Shown in pieces: positions 37,301-49,608 of a DNA stretch of 64,000 nt; within the stretch, counting starts at the first letter, position 1, and the number at the start of each line of letters is the position of its first letter. Source of the DNA: Bolinopsis microptera (lineage: Eukaryota > Ctenophora > Tentaculata > Lobata > Bolinopsidae); contig NC_087074.1 of NCBI RefSeq assembly GCF_026151205.1, positions 12,257,182-12,321,181 on the forward strand. Direction: 5' to 3'. The notes beneath the pieces were generated by a model, which was not told the DNA's origin, made no database searches, and saw nothing but the letters and a program-made list of their open reading frames with translations. A program made the position numbers and the translations under genes.

Positions 37301-38538
37301 TAATTCAGAGATTTGCTGATCAATTTAGTAACAAAAATGATGTTATTAAATTGATTTCAATGATTGACAATAAAAACATGCTGAGAGAAGTAGGCAAGAA
37401 AATATAACATAACGGAATTTGGGTCAATGTTAAAGCTGGAAATTCTTGGCACTAAAATGATGTGTAATTCAATCAGCGGCTGATAAACCACCCTTCAGGA
37501 ATACATCCACCGAGTAGGGCGTACAGCTAGGGCAGGTGGAGCAGGAAATGCTCTTCTCTTTTTACTCCCTCAGGAGATCGCATTCCTCAGATACCTCAAA
37601 CATGCAAAGGTAAGTTCTCAGTCATTGTAATGTTTTCATTATCAATATTCAATGCCACATTATGACTCTGATTCGTGAGCGATTCGTGCAGCAGTTCGAC
37701 GTTAGTTGACAGGTGTTTTTTACTTTAAGTTTAATGGATATTTTTATCTCCTTCTAATTCTCCTATTTCACAGGTTCCCCTAAACGAATACAACTTTAGT
37801 AACAACAAAATCGCTAACGTGCAGACTCAGGTAAGGAATATTTCTAAAATTTAATAATTCCAAGAATTGTAATTTCCTCTATATAATATGGTCTGTCAAA
37901 ACAGCTATAGGTATTAGGTACAGGGGTAGAAGTAACTACGCACACGCAACCCTATAATAACTCACGTAATTCGTATCTGAATTGCTAAACAACTACAGAT
38001 AATATAGATATGGGTCAAACTTAGAATTCCTGAAAATTTAGTAAAATTTCATCAATTACAGAGGGTGTGGCACGCCACTCCCTCTTTTTCTCTATTGTCA
38101 CCAAAAAGTGAGAACGTTTTGAGTTAGGAACTCCAAAATTTCCAGACACATTTGGTTTGATAATTGAAGTGGTTTCCTAAAATTTCAAGTTGGTTGTTCA
38201 CAACTAAGCCGAGTTATGACCATATATATGTGTCAGTGTGAGTTGTATGATAATATATAACACGACTCTCTTCGCAGCTGGAAAAGCTGATCACAAAGAA
38301 CTTCTACCTCTTCAAATCGGCGAAGGAAGCTTACAGAGCCTACATCCAAGCCTATGCCTCTCACTCCTTAAAAACAGTTTTCGTGGTCGACAAGTTGGAT
38401 TTGTCTCTTGTTGCTAAATCTTTTGGATTCCAAGTACCTCCTGCAGTCAATCTCACTGTAAACAGTACCAAACGGAACAGTAAATCAAAAGCAGACAAAT
38501 TCAGACATAATAAGAAGCAGAAATTTACAAGGACCTAG
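34369..38538 (+). CDS. DDX18: ATP-dependent RNA helicase DDX18/Has1, ten exons (705 aa)
   Basis: Nucleolar DEAD-box helicase that acts in large ribosomal subunit biogenesis (Has1 family). Exons: 34369-34420, 34580-34654, 34850-35688, 35826-36047, 36160-36345, 36511-36672, 36904-37056, 37499-37609, 37774-37830, 38278-38538; all phases agree. Motifs: Q motif [22 protein letters not shown]; Ia [10 protein letters not shown] within MGGANRKTE; Ib [15 protein letters not shown] as [60 protein letters not shown]. The family-specific [37 protein letters not shown] and C-terminal [19 protein letters not shown] distinguish DDX18 from other DEAD-box proteins. The N-terminus is basic ([15 protein letters not shown]), then very acidic with four or five tandem EEDVSPV repeats encoded in exon 3. 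Start chosen by [15 protein letters not shown], the first in-frame ATG. Confidence 0.97.
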
Positions 38539-39140
38539 AAGTGGCGAGGGATTTTTTAGATTAATTTATTGTGCCCTGGGCTGAATTTTAAGATTCATTT
38601 ATTCTGTTTTAAAGTGTCAGCTGAGTATTGACATGAATTTCAAAGCCAAGAGCGTTGCCTTTAAATACATAACAACGTTTGGTTAAGTAAAATAGCAGTT
38701 GCTGAGAATGCGAGTCTCAGAATTGTCCTGTGAAATTTCTTTCATCCTTATTTTCAGGTTTTTATTTGATCATATTTTAACGGTATAGCGCATATCTTCA
38801 GTTATTCAGTAGTTGTTGTGGTTTTTACATTAATTTATTGACCTCTTTTACCATTTATCCTGTCTGAAACCGGGGTAATTTTTCTGAGCTGGCGTTTTAT
38901 TTTTATTACAATTAAACAAGCCATGATGAAACCAATGTATTTCCATACTTCATCGTATCCCCGCAAGGGTTATGCTTTTAATGTCGAAGCTTGGGCTCTT
39001 ACTGATTCGCTCGCCCAAAATTATCGCGTGATTTTTATAGTTTTGCAGCCGAACTTAACGGTTTTTCATAAACCCTAATCCCAACTATAACCCTGAACAT
39101 AACCCAAAAGCTATCCATAACCCTAACAAGGTCAAAATTA
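38539..39140. other. 3' flank of DDX18, no further gene seen
   Basis: Likely 3' UTR and spacer. Short AACCCTAA-like pieces (39070-39130) recall telomeric motifs but are too few and irregular to be an array. Confidence 0.5.
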
Positions 39141-39213
39141 ACGGGTGATAATATATATTTGTATCAAGACCGTCGACGAGTCCAACTCGGCGCGCGTCTT
39201 GGTAGGTTATAAA
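39141..39213 (-). repeat. Family D structured repeat, copy 1
   Basis: The reverse complement matches 51021-51104. It contains nested stems: CAAGAC (39165-39170) with GTCTTG (39196-39201), enclosing CGAGT-CCA-ACTCG. Next to it, TTGGAGGACTTCG (from 39215) and AACTAGCATTCTT match the left end of the 51364-55469 insertion. Confidence 0.65.
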
Positions 39214-39264
39214 CTTGGAGGACTTCGGAGGGCCGCGCAAACTAGCATTCTTGCTTCGCATACT

Positions 39265-39372
39265 TGTCATACATTGTATGACCCGCCGCGCACGAGTGCG
39301 CGGCTCCCCCTGTATCGTCAGGACGATAAAGGACTATAGTGAAACGACCGTGGGGGTCACGACGTGATACAA
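39265..39372 (+). mobile_element. Family A hairpin mini-element, copy 3 (108 bp)
   Basis: The most perfect structure of the three copies: GCCGCGCAC-GA-GTGCGCGGC, then TATCGTC-AG-GACGATA, enclosed by TGACCC/GGGGGTCA. Flanks TCGCATACT and TCTCATACA match at 7 of 9 positions, consistent with an aged 9-bp duplication. Confidence 0.78.
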
Positions 39373-39451
39373 TCTCATACAAGGTCAAAAGGAAATCGCG
39401 TCACGTGCGGAATCATGATTTTTCATCACGGATGTTACTCGTCTTCACGTC

Positions 39452-39506
39452 TTGTAGCGTGATGCGTTACTGGGCCGCGCCGCGCACTTAATTATATGCT
39501 TCTCGC
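39452..39506 (+). mobile_element. Family B mini-element, truncated copy
   Basis: TTGTAGCGTGATGCGTTACT then GGGCCGCGC and ATGCTTCTCGC match the first half of the complete copy at 50118-50224. It stops where the 99-bp minisatellite starts. Confidence 0.6.
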
Positions 39507-39825
39507 TAGAGGTTCCAATTAGAATTAGACCTCTTCAGGAAAACACAACATTCCAGTATATTTATTTCTAGTTCCTAGCAGCCAATAATTCAATTTAATT
39601 CCCCTTGATGGTTCCAATTAGAATTAGACCTCTTCAGGAAAACACAACATTCCAGTATATTTATTTCTAGTTCCTAGCAGCCAATAATTCAATTTAATTC
39701 CCCTTGATGGTTCCAATTAGAATTAGACCTCTTCAGGAAAACACAACATTCCAGTATATTTATTTCTAGTTCCTAGCAGCCAATAATTCAATTTAATTCC
39801 CCTTGATGGTTCCAATTAGAGTGAA
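39507..39825. repeat. 99-bp minisatellite, left part (3 units)
   Basis: Units start at GGTTCCAATT 39511, 39610, 39709 and 39808, an exact 99-bp period and nearly identical. The array is interrupted by LINE copy B and resumes at 43053. Confidence 0.95.
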
Positions 39826-42800
39826 ACAAGAGTGAAACAAATTTAAAATTTTATCCTTTATTTTACAATCATAATATAATAATATTTATAAGCCTCCGTT
39901 TTGAAAGTTTTAAATTTTAATACATTCACATTTCTATTTAAAATTCCATTTTATGTACAAGTCAATAACTGGCCGCCAAAGCCGCGCATTCTTGAAAACA
40001 GGATTAACTTGATTATAGTTATACGACTATGTAAATTAAAAACTATCCGTGGTTTTTTCTTTTAAATAAATAAATTATAATTTTACCTAAGTCCAAAGCC
40101 AGCTTTGAAAAATTTACTATTAAATCATAATATATCGTCAACTTTAAATATTTACAATGCAACAATTCATTAATCTGTAAACACGCGTACTCCAGCCCCT
40201 AAACGCATAAATTGTTATGCGGCGCGGCTCAAGCCGCGCACGCACGTATTATTTTATACTGTTTGCTTTCTAATAAATATCGTGCCAATGTGTACGTCTA
40301 AATTGTAAACGTTCATGTTTTGTGTAAAGTGAATCCAATTGGGACTAGTGACAAGGATAAGGACCCAAGTGCCTGTACGGCTTTTTCGGGCCCCTGTGGA
40401 CCACTACTCTTGAAATCACTCTACAACATTGAACATCTATATCTACTACGTCATTTGGCAATTATTGTCATTAATCTAACTTTCTAATTAATTGCCGAGG
40501 GGGAAGAGTAAACGCTTCACATTAAAATTCAATATACAAAATTCAAAACCATCAATACGGTATTAAATATTATGGACAAGTCTATAGATCTATTTCGTAG
40601 TCATATATTCACATGATTTGCTTTATATTATATTATCTTAATACTGTAATGAAGTACAGTAGGATTTGTGTTTCGAGAAAGAAAGGTTGCGGTCAAATTA
40701 TTAACAAAAGTAAACAAAAGTCCATCAGGGACTCTGTGGAGTCGAAAAAGGTACACGGCTGCTGTCTGGTGCTGCTAAGCATTTATTGATCAAGATGTTT
40801 TATTGTATTGATTTATAATGATTCTATTGTTCGTGACTAATCAAGTTCTAAGTGGAGGTATAAAGTGCTGCTCAAGATACTTCGTCATCTCATGTCCAGT
40901 ATAATGATTAAGATAGTATACAATGCAGTTTTAGTAGTTGACCCATACAGTTAAGTCCGTCATAACTCACAATCGTTAAGTCGTCGGTCAATTGTCAAAG
41001 TCGTTGTGTGTTTATTCGTTGAGATAGCAGTAAGATAAGATGTTACGCGCGCGCGCGTTTAATCCCGTCGACGTGAAATGTGACAATGAAAACGCAATAG
41101 AATTATTATTTTCGCGCGTTACGTAGAGTTTACCAGTGTGTAATACTAGTTAACACTGGGTGTACACTGAGTGTAAGTGTAAGTTTCATATACAAGCCGT
41201 TGAATATTTCCAATTTTGAGTGTATCGTGAGCATGTTTTACAGTGCGATTGCTCGGTACTAGTGTGTTTGTGTATATATATATATATCATTTGTGGAGTA
41301 TGGTGTAAGTAATGTTTTTGGTTGGAGTGCAGTGGTTATATGTGTGAGAAAAGATATATGGTCATTTTAGTAACTCACATAAATCAGAACTTGAGCTCAT
41401 TTGTGGCAAAATTAAGCTCACACCAATCAAGTGTATCATGCTTGAATTGCAATTCTCGTAAGGCAATTTTCAATATATTCTTAAACCCGTTTGTCGGAGT
41501 ATTAAAACTTATCTTACTTGATGTTTGTCGACAGCTGTTCCACATGTAGGATGATTGGTAGATGAATTGTGAGGATGGTTGTGATGTAATGAAATAATCC
41601 TCTCGTCGTGGTGACCTGTTAAATGATGAGTACAGTGATAATGGTTCCTCTAACTTATTAATTTTGAATAGTTCTAAGAGACAAGTGTACTTGTACAGAT
41701 TGTGGACCGTCAACAACCTGTGGGTTTTAAACAAGGGCTTGGAGTGTTCTTTTTGGTAAAAGTCCACCCCCAGTCTTTGCTTATCAACAGGTCGTGTTCG
41801 GGCACACGTTTTAAACTTCTCTAGGTAAGCTTCTCTATCCCCAAACAGAATTCTTATACACTTTTTCTGTGTTTTAAAGATAGGTTCAAGTCGGTTATTG
41901 CTAATACCACCCCACACAGATATTCCAAATCCTAAATGTGATTCAAATAGAGTATGATATAAATCCTTATAATACTGCTTTGGGACAATGTGTCGTATTC
42001 TGCACAGCTTTCCTACTTCGCATTTAAGTTTTGAGTTAAGTGACTGCGTATGTGATTTCCAGTTAAGTTGGTCGTCAATAATAACGCCTAGAAATTTAGC
42101 TTCTTGAACTCTTTTAATAACTACATTATTTAAAGTTAGTATGTTCTCGTCATTTTCTACTTCCTCTTTGGCCCGTGAGGGTTTAAAATGAATAAAACAA
42201 CATTTCTTAATGTTAATATGTAATAAGTTTAGTTTCATATACTTGTACACAAATGATAGAACTTCATTTCCTTTTTCGTATAGTCTTTTGACACATGTGT
42301 CTTCTATAAATATGTTAGTGTCGTCGGCAAATAGTATAAACTTTCCTATAATTGATGAGTTACGGATGTCATTAATATAAATAATAAAAAGTAAGGGACC
42401 AAGACAGCTCCCCTGCGGCACTCCATAGACTACTGGAAGTTTCTCGGATTCTTCACCTAATACCGAGACATACTGGTATCTGTTCGACAGGTAACTTGCT
42501 ATAAGGTTATTTGCATTTCCACGGATTCCATAATTTTCTAACTTATGCAGTAACTTTTCATGTGATATTGTATCAAAGGCTTTACTAAGATCAATAAATA
42601 TTCCAAGAACGTGTTGTTTTTTCTTGAGGCAAGATTCTACGTGGTTCACTGAGTAATTTAGGGCATAACTGGTCGAGTGATTTTTACGGAATCCGTACTG
42701 GTTTTCATATAAGGAGTTCTGTGAATGAAAGAAGCTGTATAATCTATTGAATATAATCTTTTCAAATATTTTACCAAACACAGCTAGCGTTGATACAGGT

Positions 42801-43052
42801 CTATAGTTTTCAAGGAGTTCCTGGTTATCTTTCTTGTAAATGGGACTAATCCTTCCAACTTTAAGGTCATCTGGAAATATGCCATCTTTCATACATTCGT
42901 TATACAGTACAGTGAGTAAAGGAGTAACTATTTTAGAGGACTGCTTAATTACATGAATCGGTATGTCACTTGCCTTGCCATTTTTAAGTTCAGATATGAT
43001 TTTGCTAACCTCGTCTGTTGTGCAGTCATGCATGTAAATGCTGGAAGTGTTT
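39826..43052 (-). mobile_element. LINE copy B, 5'-truncated, inserted in the minisatellite
   Basis: Nearly identical to copy A (10177-14827 side) apart from scattered substitutions. The 3' tail has GTGAAACAAGAGTGAAACAA. It lacks the ORF1 block: its sequence passes from TTCTTGAAAACAGG straight to ATTAACTTGATTATAG near 40000. 5' truncation falls inside ORF2 at SNTSSIYMHD. Minisatellite sequence on both sides (ATTAGA repeated at the junction) shows it landed inside a pre-existing array. Confidence 0.93.
41384..43033 (-). pseudogene. LINE ORF2 C-terminal half of copy B (549 aa open)
   Basis: Open from MHDCTTDEV to the same stop as copy A. It holds the RT (FIDLSKAFDTISH, GVPQGSCLGPLLF, LFADDTNIF) and C-terminal domain. 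The endonuclease is missing because of 5' truncation, so it cannot retrotranspose by itself. Amino acid sequence over the shared part appears identical to copy A, so the insertion is young. Confidence 0.9.
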
Positions 43053-43910
43053 GAAGAATTAGACCTCTTCAGGAAAACACAGTATTCCAGTATATTTATT
43101 TCTAGTTCCTAGCAGCCAATAATTCAATTTAATTCCCCTTGATGGTTCCAATTAGAATTAGACCTCTTCAGGAAAACACAACATTCCAGTATATTTATTT
43201 CTAGTTCCTAGCAGCCAATAATTCAATTTAATTCCCCTTGATGGTTCCAATTAGAATTAGACCTCTTCAGGAAAACACAGTATTCCAGTATATTTATTTC
43301 TAGTTCCTAGCAGCCAATAATTCAATTTAATTCCCCTTGATGGTTCCAATTAGAATTAGACCTCTTCAGGAAAACACAACATTCCAGTATATTTATTTCT
43401 AGTTCCTAGCAGCCAATAATTCAATTTAATTCCCCTTGATGGTTCCAATTATAATTAGACCTCTTCAGGAAAACACAACATTCCAGTATATTTATTTCTA
43501 GTTCCTAGCAGCCAATAATTCAATTTAATTCCCCTTCATGGTTCCAATTAGAATTAGACCTCTTCAGGAAAACACAGTATTCCAGTATATTTATTTCTAG
43601 TTCCTAGCAGCCAATATAAATAATTTAATTCCCCTTGATGGTTCCAATTAGAATTAGACCTCTTCAGGAAAACACAACATTCCAGTATATTTATTTCTAG
43701 TTCCTAGCAGCCAATAATTCAATTTAATTCCCCTTGATGGTTCCAATTAGAATTAGACCTCTTCAGGAAAACACAACATTCCAGTATATTTATTTCTAGT
43801 TCCTAGCAGCCAATAATTCAATTTAATTCCCCTTGATGGTTCCAATTAGAATTAGACCTCTTCAGGAAAACACAGTATTCCAGTATATTTATTTCTAGTT
43901 CCTAGCAGAT
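43053..43910. repeat. 99-bp minisatellite, right part (about 8.6 units)
   Basis: Continuation of the 39507 array after LINE copy B. Two unit types differ at ACACAACATTCC versus ACACAGTATTCC. It ends at CTAGCAG next to the inverted-ended element; degenerate units (TTAGTTCTTGATGTCAAATA and similar) recur at 44325-44500 beyond it. Confidence 0.93.
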
Positions 43911-43914
43911 TGGG

Positions 43915-44309
43915 CGACATCTGTCCGACAGCGACATCTGTCCGACTCAGAAAATAAGTTATTTGGACAATAGTTTATGTCGGATCCTACCGTACGATTT
44001 TCTTAAAACTTTCCATAAAGTATGGTGGTTATAGGACGAATAATCTGTGTAAGTTTGAGCGAGTTTCTCTGTGCCAAGTTTAAGATATTACATTAAACAC
44101 AAAAAATATATCCAATTCGGTGGTTTTCAGTGGTTACAAAGCATATATCTGGAGATCCAACGATACGATTTTCTTGAAACTTTCTAGATAGTAAGATAGC
44201 TTTAAGACAAATAATTTGTGGATAAATTTCTATGTGCCAAATTTGAGATATCACTTCAAATACACGAAAATAGTGCTGTCGGACAGATGTCGCTGTCGGA
44301 CAGATGTCG
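43915..44309. mobile_element. 395-bp element with perfect 32-bp inverted ends
   Basis: 43915-43946 and 44278-44309 are exact inverted repeats. Each end itself contains CGACATCTGTCCGAC twice. The interior is two diverged direct copies of about 130 bp (ACGATTTTCTTAAAACTTTC near 43995 and ACGATTTTCTTGAAACTTTC near 44165). It lies between the minisatellite and its degenerate units. No ORF and no clear target duplication. Confidence 0.85.
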
Positions 44310-44606
44310 TGTTACCGAAACACATTATTTAGTTCTTGATGTCAAATAATCTAATTAATTTCAGTTTATTTAATTCTAGTTCTTGGTTTCCAATAATTTA
44401 ATTTGATTCCCCTAGAATCAAATTAAATTATTATTTAGTTCTTGATGTCAAATATTCTAATTAATTTCAGTATATTTATTTCCAATAATTTAATTATCTT
44501 TTTGAAAATAATAACCTGGGTCCCCAAGTGAACCCAGTAAAATGAACCCTGTAATTTGAATAATGACTAATGAGATCATTTAACTAATTTAATACTTTTA
44601 GCACAA

Positions 44607-47600
44607 ATGGATGAACTTTGGGATGAATCAGATTGCGACGATTTTGATATACCACCGGTTTGTTTCATATGTATAAATTTTCTTTACTTTCCACACTTGT
44701 ATCTTACCATCCTACTGCACCCAGTCCTAGTTAGGTGTCAGCACTTCACTACATAGACCGGCCTTAGGCCTACCACTCCACATCCTCACTTCACGTTAAC
44801 TTCTCTTTGATCAAATTATATGAGGCACAGTGTATAACACTATAACTATAATATTTGACATTTCCGTAGGGCAAAAAGCATTGTTAATATATTGGCAGTT
44901 GGGCCAGTGCTGAGCACTTTAAATTGTAAAGGTGCATGGTAATGTGGGATTATGGTATGGATGTCATATTGCTGGTGTGGCGTCCGCAATATTATCAGTC
45001 GCCTTTGAAAAGATACTACAGATTTTCTTTCTGTATATTAATATACAGTGATATATATGTGACTTGAAGTAACGAGACTAGGATGCTCTAGGATCAGGAG
45101 CGACAAATGATCAATTGTTTTAGATGCTTTCTGCAGAAACGGCCCTAGCGAACAGGGGGATGGTTGTTCGCTTGAGTACTATGACGCGGTTATACAAGTC
45201 TGGCAAAACAATTTGTGACCTGCATATTCAGGCCGGGCGCCGCCGTAGACTCAACACATGGTGTGTGGGGTATTTACCTCGGGCACACACCTTAATCTCT
45301 CGACCGGCGGGTCACACCCAAATCTCCTGCTCCAACTCTTTCAAAGGCTGGTACCCTACTACTACGTGGCCAGAAGGAAATTCTTGTAGGAACTCTTGTA
45401 GGAACAATAAGAGAACATTACAAGAGGGATGAGCTGGGTGTATGCATGAGGGATAGTGGCGTATATTTTTTGGGCATTCAGGAGCATCGGGTAGTAGTAC
45501 ATAGCACTGAAATCGGGTATCAAGATCTTGGAAGCTCTCACTTCATAACAACTTCGGCATGGAGGACCAGCAATGAGGCGGTTGCTGGTGGGGTTGGTAA
45601 TGTCTTGAACAAAAATACAGTATTCAACTCATTGATTAGTGTCTACTCACATGATAGGAGAACGATGGTAGCCAACTTTGCAGGGAGCCCAGTCACAACT
45701 GTTATTGTGACTTATAGCCCGACAAAGGGGGCAACTGTCGAGTGTCGATGAAGCAGAAAACTACTATGACAGCCTTGGTGGCGCCATAGATAAGATACCA
45801 GCCCACAATTTACTATTCGTTGTAGGAGACCTCAATGCGCATGTCTCATCATCAGGAAACTGGACATCTTTCCATGCACAAGGGTGGTGGTTAAATTATC
45901 AAAATCTGATAGCGTATAATATTTGAAGGGCCCTAGAAAATAAATTTTGTTGTTATTTAATTTTAAATCTATTATGCCTTACTCGGGAATATTATAGCGG
46001 GTAAATTCATGACTGGGAGAATTAATGACCGGGAAAAATATGGCGGAATTTTCCAAAACCCACCAAGCATCAAAATGTATTAATATTAGTTTACCTTACT
46101 CGGGAACATTATAGCGGGTTAATTTATGACTGGGAAAATTAATGACCGGGAAAAATATGGCGGAATTTTCCAAAACCCACCACTCTATCCCAGTCATAAT
46201 ATTCCCGAGTAAGGTAATCATTATATTTATATTATCTGAATTATATTGTATGAACTACATAGTAAAAGTTTGGAGCTATGTCTGCTGAAAGTCAGTATTT
46301 TAAACGATTGAATGGTTTATGATTATTTCCACAGGGAAAGAGACCGAAACCGTCTAAGCCACTTGATAGCTCTTCTCACGTTCCCGAGGTAAAACTGTAA
46401 ACATAAATTATGATGTTGGTCAAAACTCAAAGAGTATTCTGTACAGCAAATTACCACCTAGTATATGAATGTGATAAGAGCCATGAGTCAAGACACAAGC
46501 CTGCCACTGGGGTGTGGCAACCCTGTAAAGGGTTGCCGGAGACATTTATGTGTAGAAGATGGAGGAAATTGGCGGTTGAATTGAGGCGTGGTGTTATAAG
46601 TTAGTGAAAAATTGTTAGCAGACATTGGGGGTTCTGTTTATAGTTGTTACTATAGGTTGCAGTCTTGCTGTGACAAAAAGTCTACACTAAAACATGCTTT
46701 AGTTTATATTGTGTAATTCAAGGATATAAAATGCAGCTTCAAGGTGGATATTGGAGAGCTGACGAAAGATTGTGGTATTTTTATCAATGATGGCTGAATA
46801 TGTGATAAAACGCAATTTCCCTCGGGCAAGGTGATACTTTGACTTTGAGTCGATATTTGACTTGGTAGATCAAAAGATGTTAAACGCATAAAATCGGGTG
46901 TTCAATAAATGGTCTGTAAAAACTGTAAATTGGGAAGATTGCTAAAAACACGAATAATAAGTAAGGGTTATAACTTCAATCAAGCTCCACATAATATACA
47001 GGATGCTTACATTTTTTAAATATCTGATATTCTATCAACTCTCCAACTAGTAAGTCTTCACCTATTTCTAATAGTACTATAAAACGTATTTGGAATCTGT
47101 TGGACACTTGTCCCACAAAGGGCAAATTACTAGAAGACCAATCACAAAATCTTTGCACGAATCGAAATTTCCGTATTTGAAATTCTCAATCAATAGATAA
47201 TTTGGGGCCATGTTAACAACGGGGTAATTTTTTGGTGTCAATTCATGTCGGAATAGTCAAAACTTCAAAGGGAACGATTTCCAGCTCCATAAAAAGCCGA
47301 TTATTTGGCATAATGTCCAAATATGGGCATACAGGCCTTTGAATGTACAATTTTCATCTATAAACATTCATAAATTATATAAAGTAATTTTTGTGGTTTT
47401 TATGTGCAACGATTATAGATAAAATTGCAGGAGCGGTCTTTCCTCTAGAGTGCTATTAATGTTGTCAGTGGTAATGATATAGCCAGTCCCACTTCCTGAG
47501 TCTGTGCTTGACCCATCTGTGTAACAAGTAATCGTCTCGGTATTCAAATTCAGTGTTGTTTGCACTAGGAGTTGTTATGTTAAGTGCCATTCCAGAATCA

Positions 47601-48786
47601 ATCATGGTTGGTATTGATAGATCTCTCGGCTTTCCATCCCAGGTGAACATGGCTATTTGAGTTTTACACTGTTTCTCTATCGTGTTGATAGTTTTGCATA
47701 TTCTGTCCCAGATGATATATAAATCATTTCCTTTCGTAGAGGGCCCACATCATCTGCAAATACCTGCAGGTAACTTGGTTATCTTTCATAGCTGTACAAG
47801 CAAGGAGATTATCGACTACCAGGTTCCATAGGAATGAGGGAGTATGCCTCCTTGGGAGCACTGCCTCCTGATCCGAACCCGAATTATCCTTATGATTTAT
47901 AGTTACGGTAGTTAGTAGCTAATCACTAATCAACTAATAACTATAAAAAGGTGTTCCCCGACAAAAATGAGAATAAATTAAATCCGGCAATATTTTAATG
48001 AATCATATTTTCTGAAAGAATTGTCAAGTTATTACTTATACTTATGTATCTTTTTCAGGAATAACTGCACAGAATTCAGCAGATGTTTTCGAAATAAATC
48101 TTCCAAACGATCATGACCTGCCAAAGGATGACCTGCCCATCGAGTTTGACGTTGAAAACACAGGACTGGACAATTCTGTCGAGCCAGCCCCCTTACCCCA
48201 ACATGAGATTTTGGCTCTAAGATTGCTTGCTATGAGCAAACAGATTTCAATGAATCTGGTCCCTGAGTTACGCGAGTCAGGAGGCTCTAAATCAGAAGCT
48301 GAGCTGTCTAAGTGCACATCAATCATTAATTCGATGCTCGCAAGCGTTGGGGTAATTGTCTATAATTTGCACATTGTAACTGTAAGGTTTTCTATAATTG
48401 AGCAATCAGTTGTCAATGACTAGACAATATCATGTACTTAAAGTTTTATAAAGGTCAATTGAAATCTTTTAAAACACAGTGCAGTATGCATTTGAAATAC
48501 AAATTTCAAGACTTTGACCGAAGTGAACATATTGTCCTCTCCTAATATCGTTTGGTTTCTACAATCTACATAGAATTATAAAATCTAGATAGCTCATAGC
48601 TTATGCTAATAATCTTCATTGTCGAATTATTCTTTAATTATTTGTGTCTTTTTAAAGCTAAATGGGAGTTTGATGCTGGAATTTTGAGATTTTCGAGAGC
48701 AGCCCTTACTTTTGCAAATTGAATGATATGTAAAATCGTTTCAGGAGATGACTGCAAATCAACTGAGAACGAAAGAAGCCAATTAA
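44607..48786 (+). CDS. Small acidic protein gene with transposon-filled introns, unrecognised
   Basis: Exon 1 44607-44657 (MDELWDESDCDDFDIPP), exon 2 46335-46388 (GKRPKPSKPLDSSSHVPE), exon 3 48059-48351 (ITAQNSADVFEINLPNDHD through CTSIINSMLASVG), exon 4 48745-48786 (EMTANQLRTKEAN, stop). Splice sites are GT-AG. Exon 2 to exon 3 does not keep frame, so a further exon with 3n+1 bases probably lies between 46.4 and 48.0 kb. The N-terminus is acidic with D/W/F residues, reminiscent of partner-binding peptides such as RPA-binding motifs; exon 3 has an amphipathic helical stretch, ILALRLLAMSKQISMNLV. I do not recognise the family. Introns contain LINE and MITE pieces. An alternative last exon at 52294 (ENDVILEAIRLLDVGG) is discussed in the findings. 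Confidence 0.5.
45080..45950 (+). pseudogene. LINE endonuclease fragment (in an intron)
   Basis: Plus strand: a conserved N-terminal part (AETALANRGMVVRLSTMTRL) and DSGVYFLGIQEHRVV, FITTSAWRTSNEAVAGGVG, TVIVTYSPTKG and, after a frame change, VGDLNAHVS. This is the APE-type endonuclease of an RTE/CR1-like LINE. Several frame breaks; no RT follows. Confidence 0.75.
45977..46217. mobile_element. TA-flanked MITE (46093-46217) plus a truncated direct copy (45977-46072)
   Basis: The full copy starts TACCTTACTCGGGAACATTA and ends with the inverted form, TAATATTCCCGAGTAAGGTA. TA at both ends fits a Tc1/mariner-type target. The shorter copy in front begins with the same terminus and ends at AAACCCACCA. 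Confidence 0.75.
47420..47900 (-). pseudogene. LINE fragment with RT remnant and RNase H domain
   Basis: Leftward reading gives RRHTPSFLWNLVVDNLL (RT block of R1/I-type elements). Further on comes CYTDGSSTDSGSGTGYI, the RNase H start motif with catalytic Asp (YTDGSk-dsGtGaG). Frames shift between the parts. An RNase H domain distinguishes this from the CR1/L2-like LINEs elsewhere here. Confidence 0.7.
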
Positions 48787-49608
48787 GAACAACATCAGAA
48801 GAACCGACGACCAAGAACCGAACCGAGTCAAGACTGCGTTTCTGGAACTTTTCCGACGAACATCCCACACGTTTATTTATTCTAAATTGTCACGTGATCA
48901 AGAAAAATTGGTTACCTGAACTTTGTTACCTTGTTCAAGACTTCTTAAAAGCTGGCAGAATTCCCAGCACTTTTAAGACTAATAAGGCGGAGACGGGAGA
49001 GTGCTCCCAGTGATATGAAACTGTCAGCCAGCCTGTTACCACCGGTTAAATTATGGTGTTTGAATATGAACATGTGTAGTTGCTAAATGCTACCGACCAA
49101 GGGAAAAATTTGATCTTAATGAATAAAAAAGTACCACGTATTAATATTTTTAATAAGTACAAAAATTTTTATAATACTTTTTTATACGTTTACTACGTTT
49201 TTACCACTTTTATACGTTTATTACGTTTTTAGCAATTTTTATATGCATTTAAGGTTCAATTCATATTTTTGACTCTAAGTAAAAACTTTTAAAGCTTTTA
49301 GAAGTTTAGGTTTCACAGAACTGTGTGCATTTAACTATTATAAACGTACAAGCAGTCGTTCACATATTTTGGAAACTCCCTCCCCTCGGATGATTACGTA
49401 ATATGTAAACGACTTCTAGCATAAAGTCTAAGTAAAGAGTTTGACTTTCTGTACCAAATTGTACCAACATGCTTTACTATAAACGTACGGCGCGAGAACA
49501 TATCCTTGTCCAAAGTCTGACAGCCAACAACATGCGTAGCATTCCCTCAAGAGGGAATAACGTAATCGCCACCCTCGCTAGATCCAAAATCGGCAAAATG
49601 CGCTAATG

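Noticed and set aside
39070-39130. Interstitial telomere repeat (AACCCTAA-like pieces)
   Set aside because: Only a few irregular copies (ACCCTAATCC, AACCCTGA, AACCCTAAC); not a tandem array.
39141-39213. Possible hammerhead ribozyme (GACGAGTCC resembles part of the core)
   Set aside because: The CUGA start and the GAAA strand of the core are missing in both copies.
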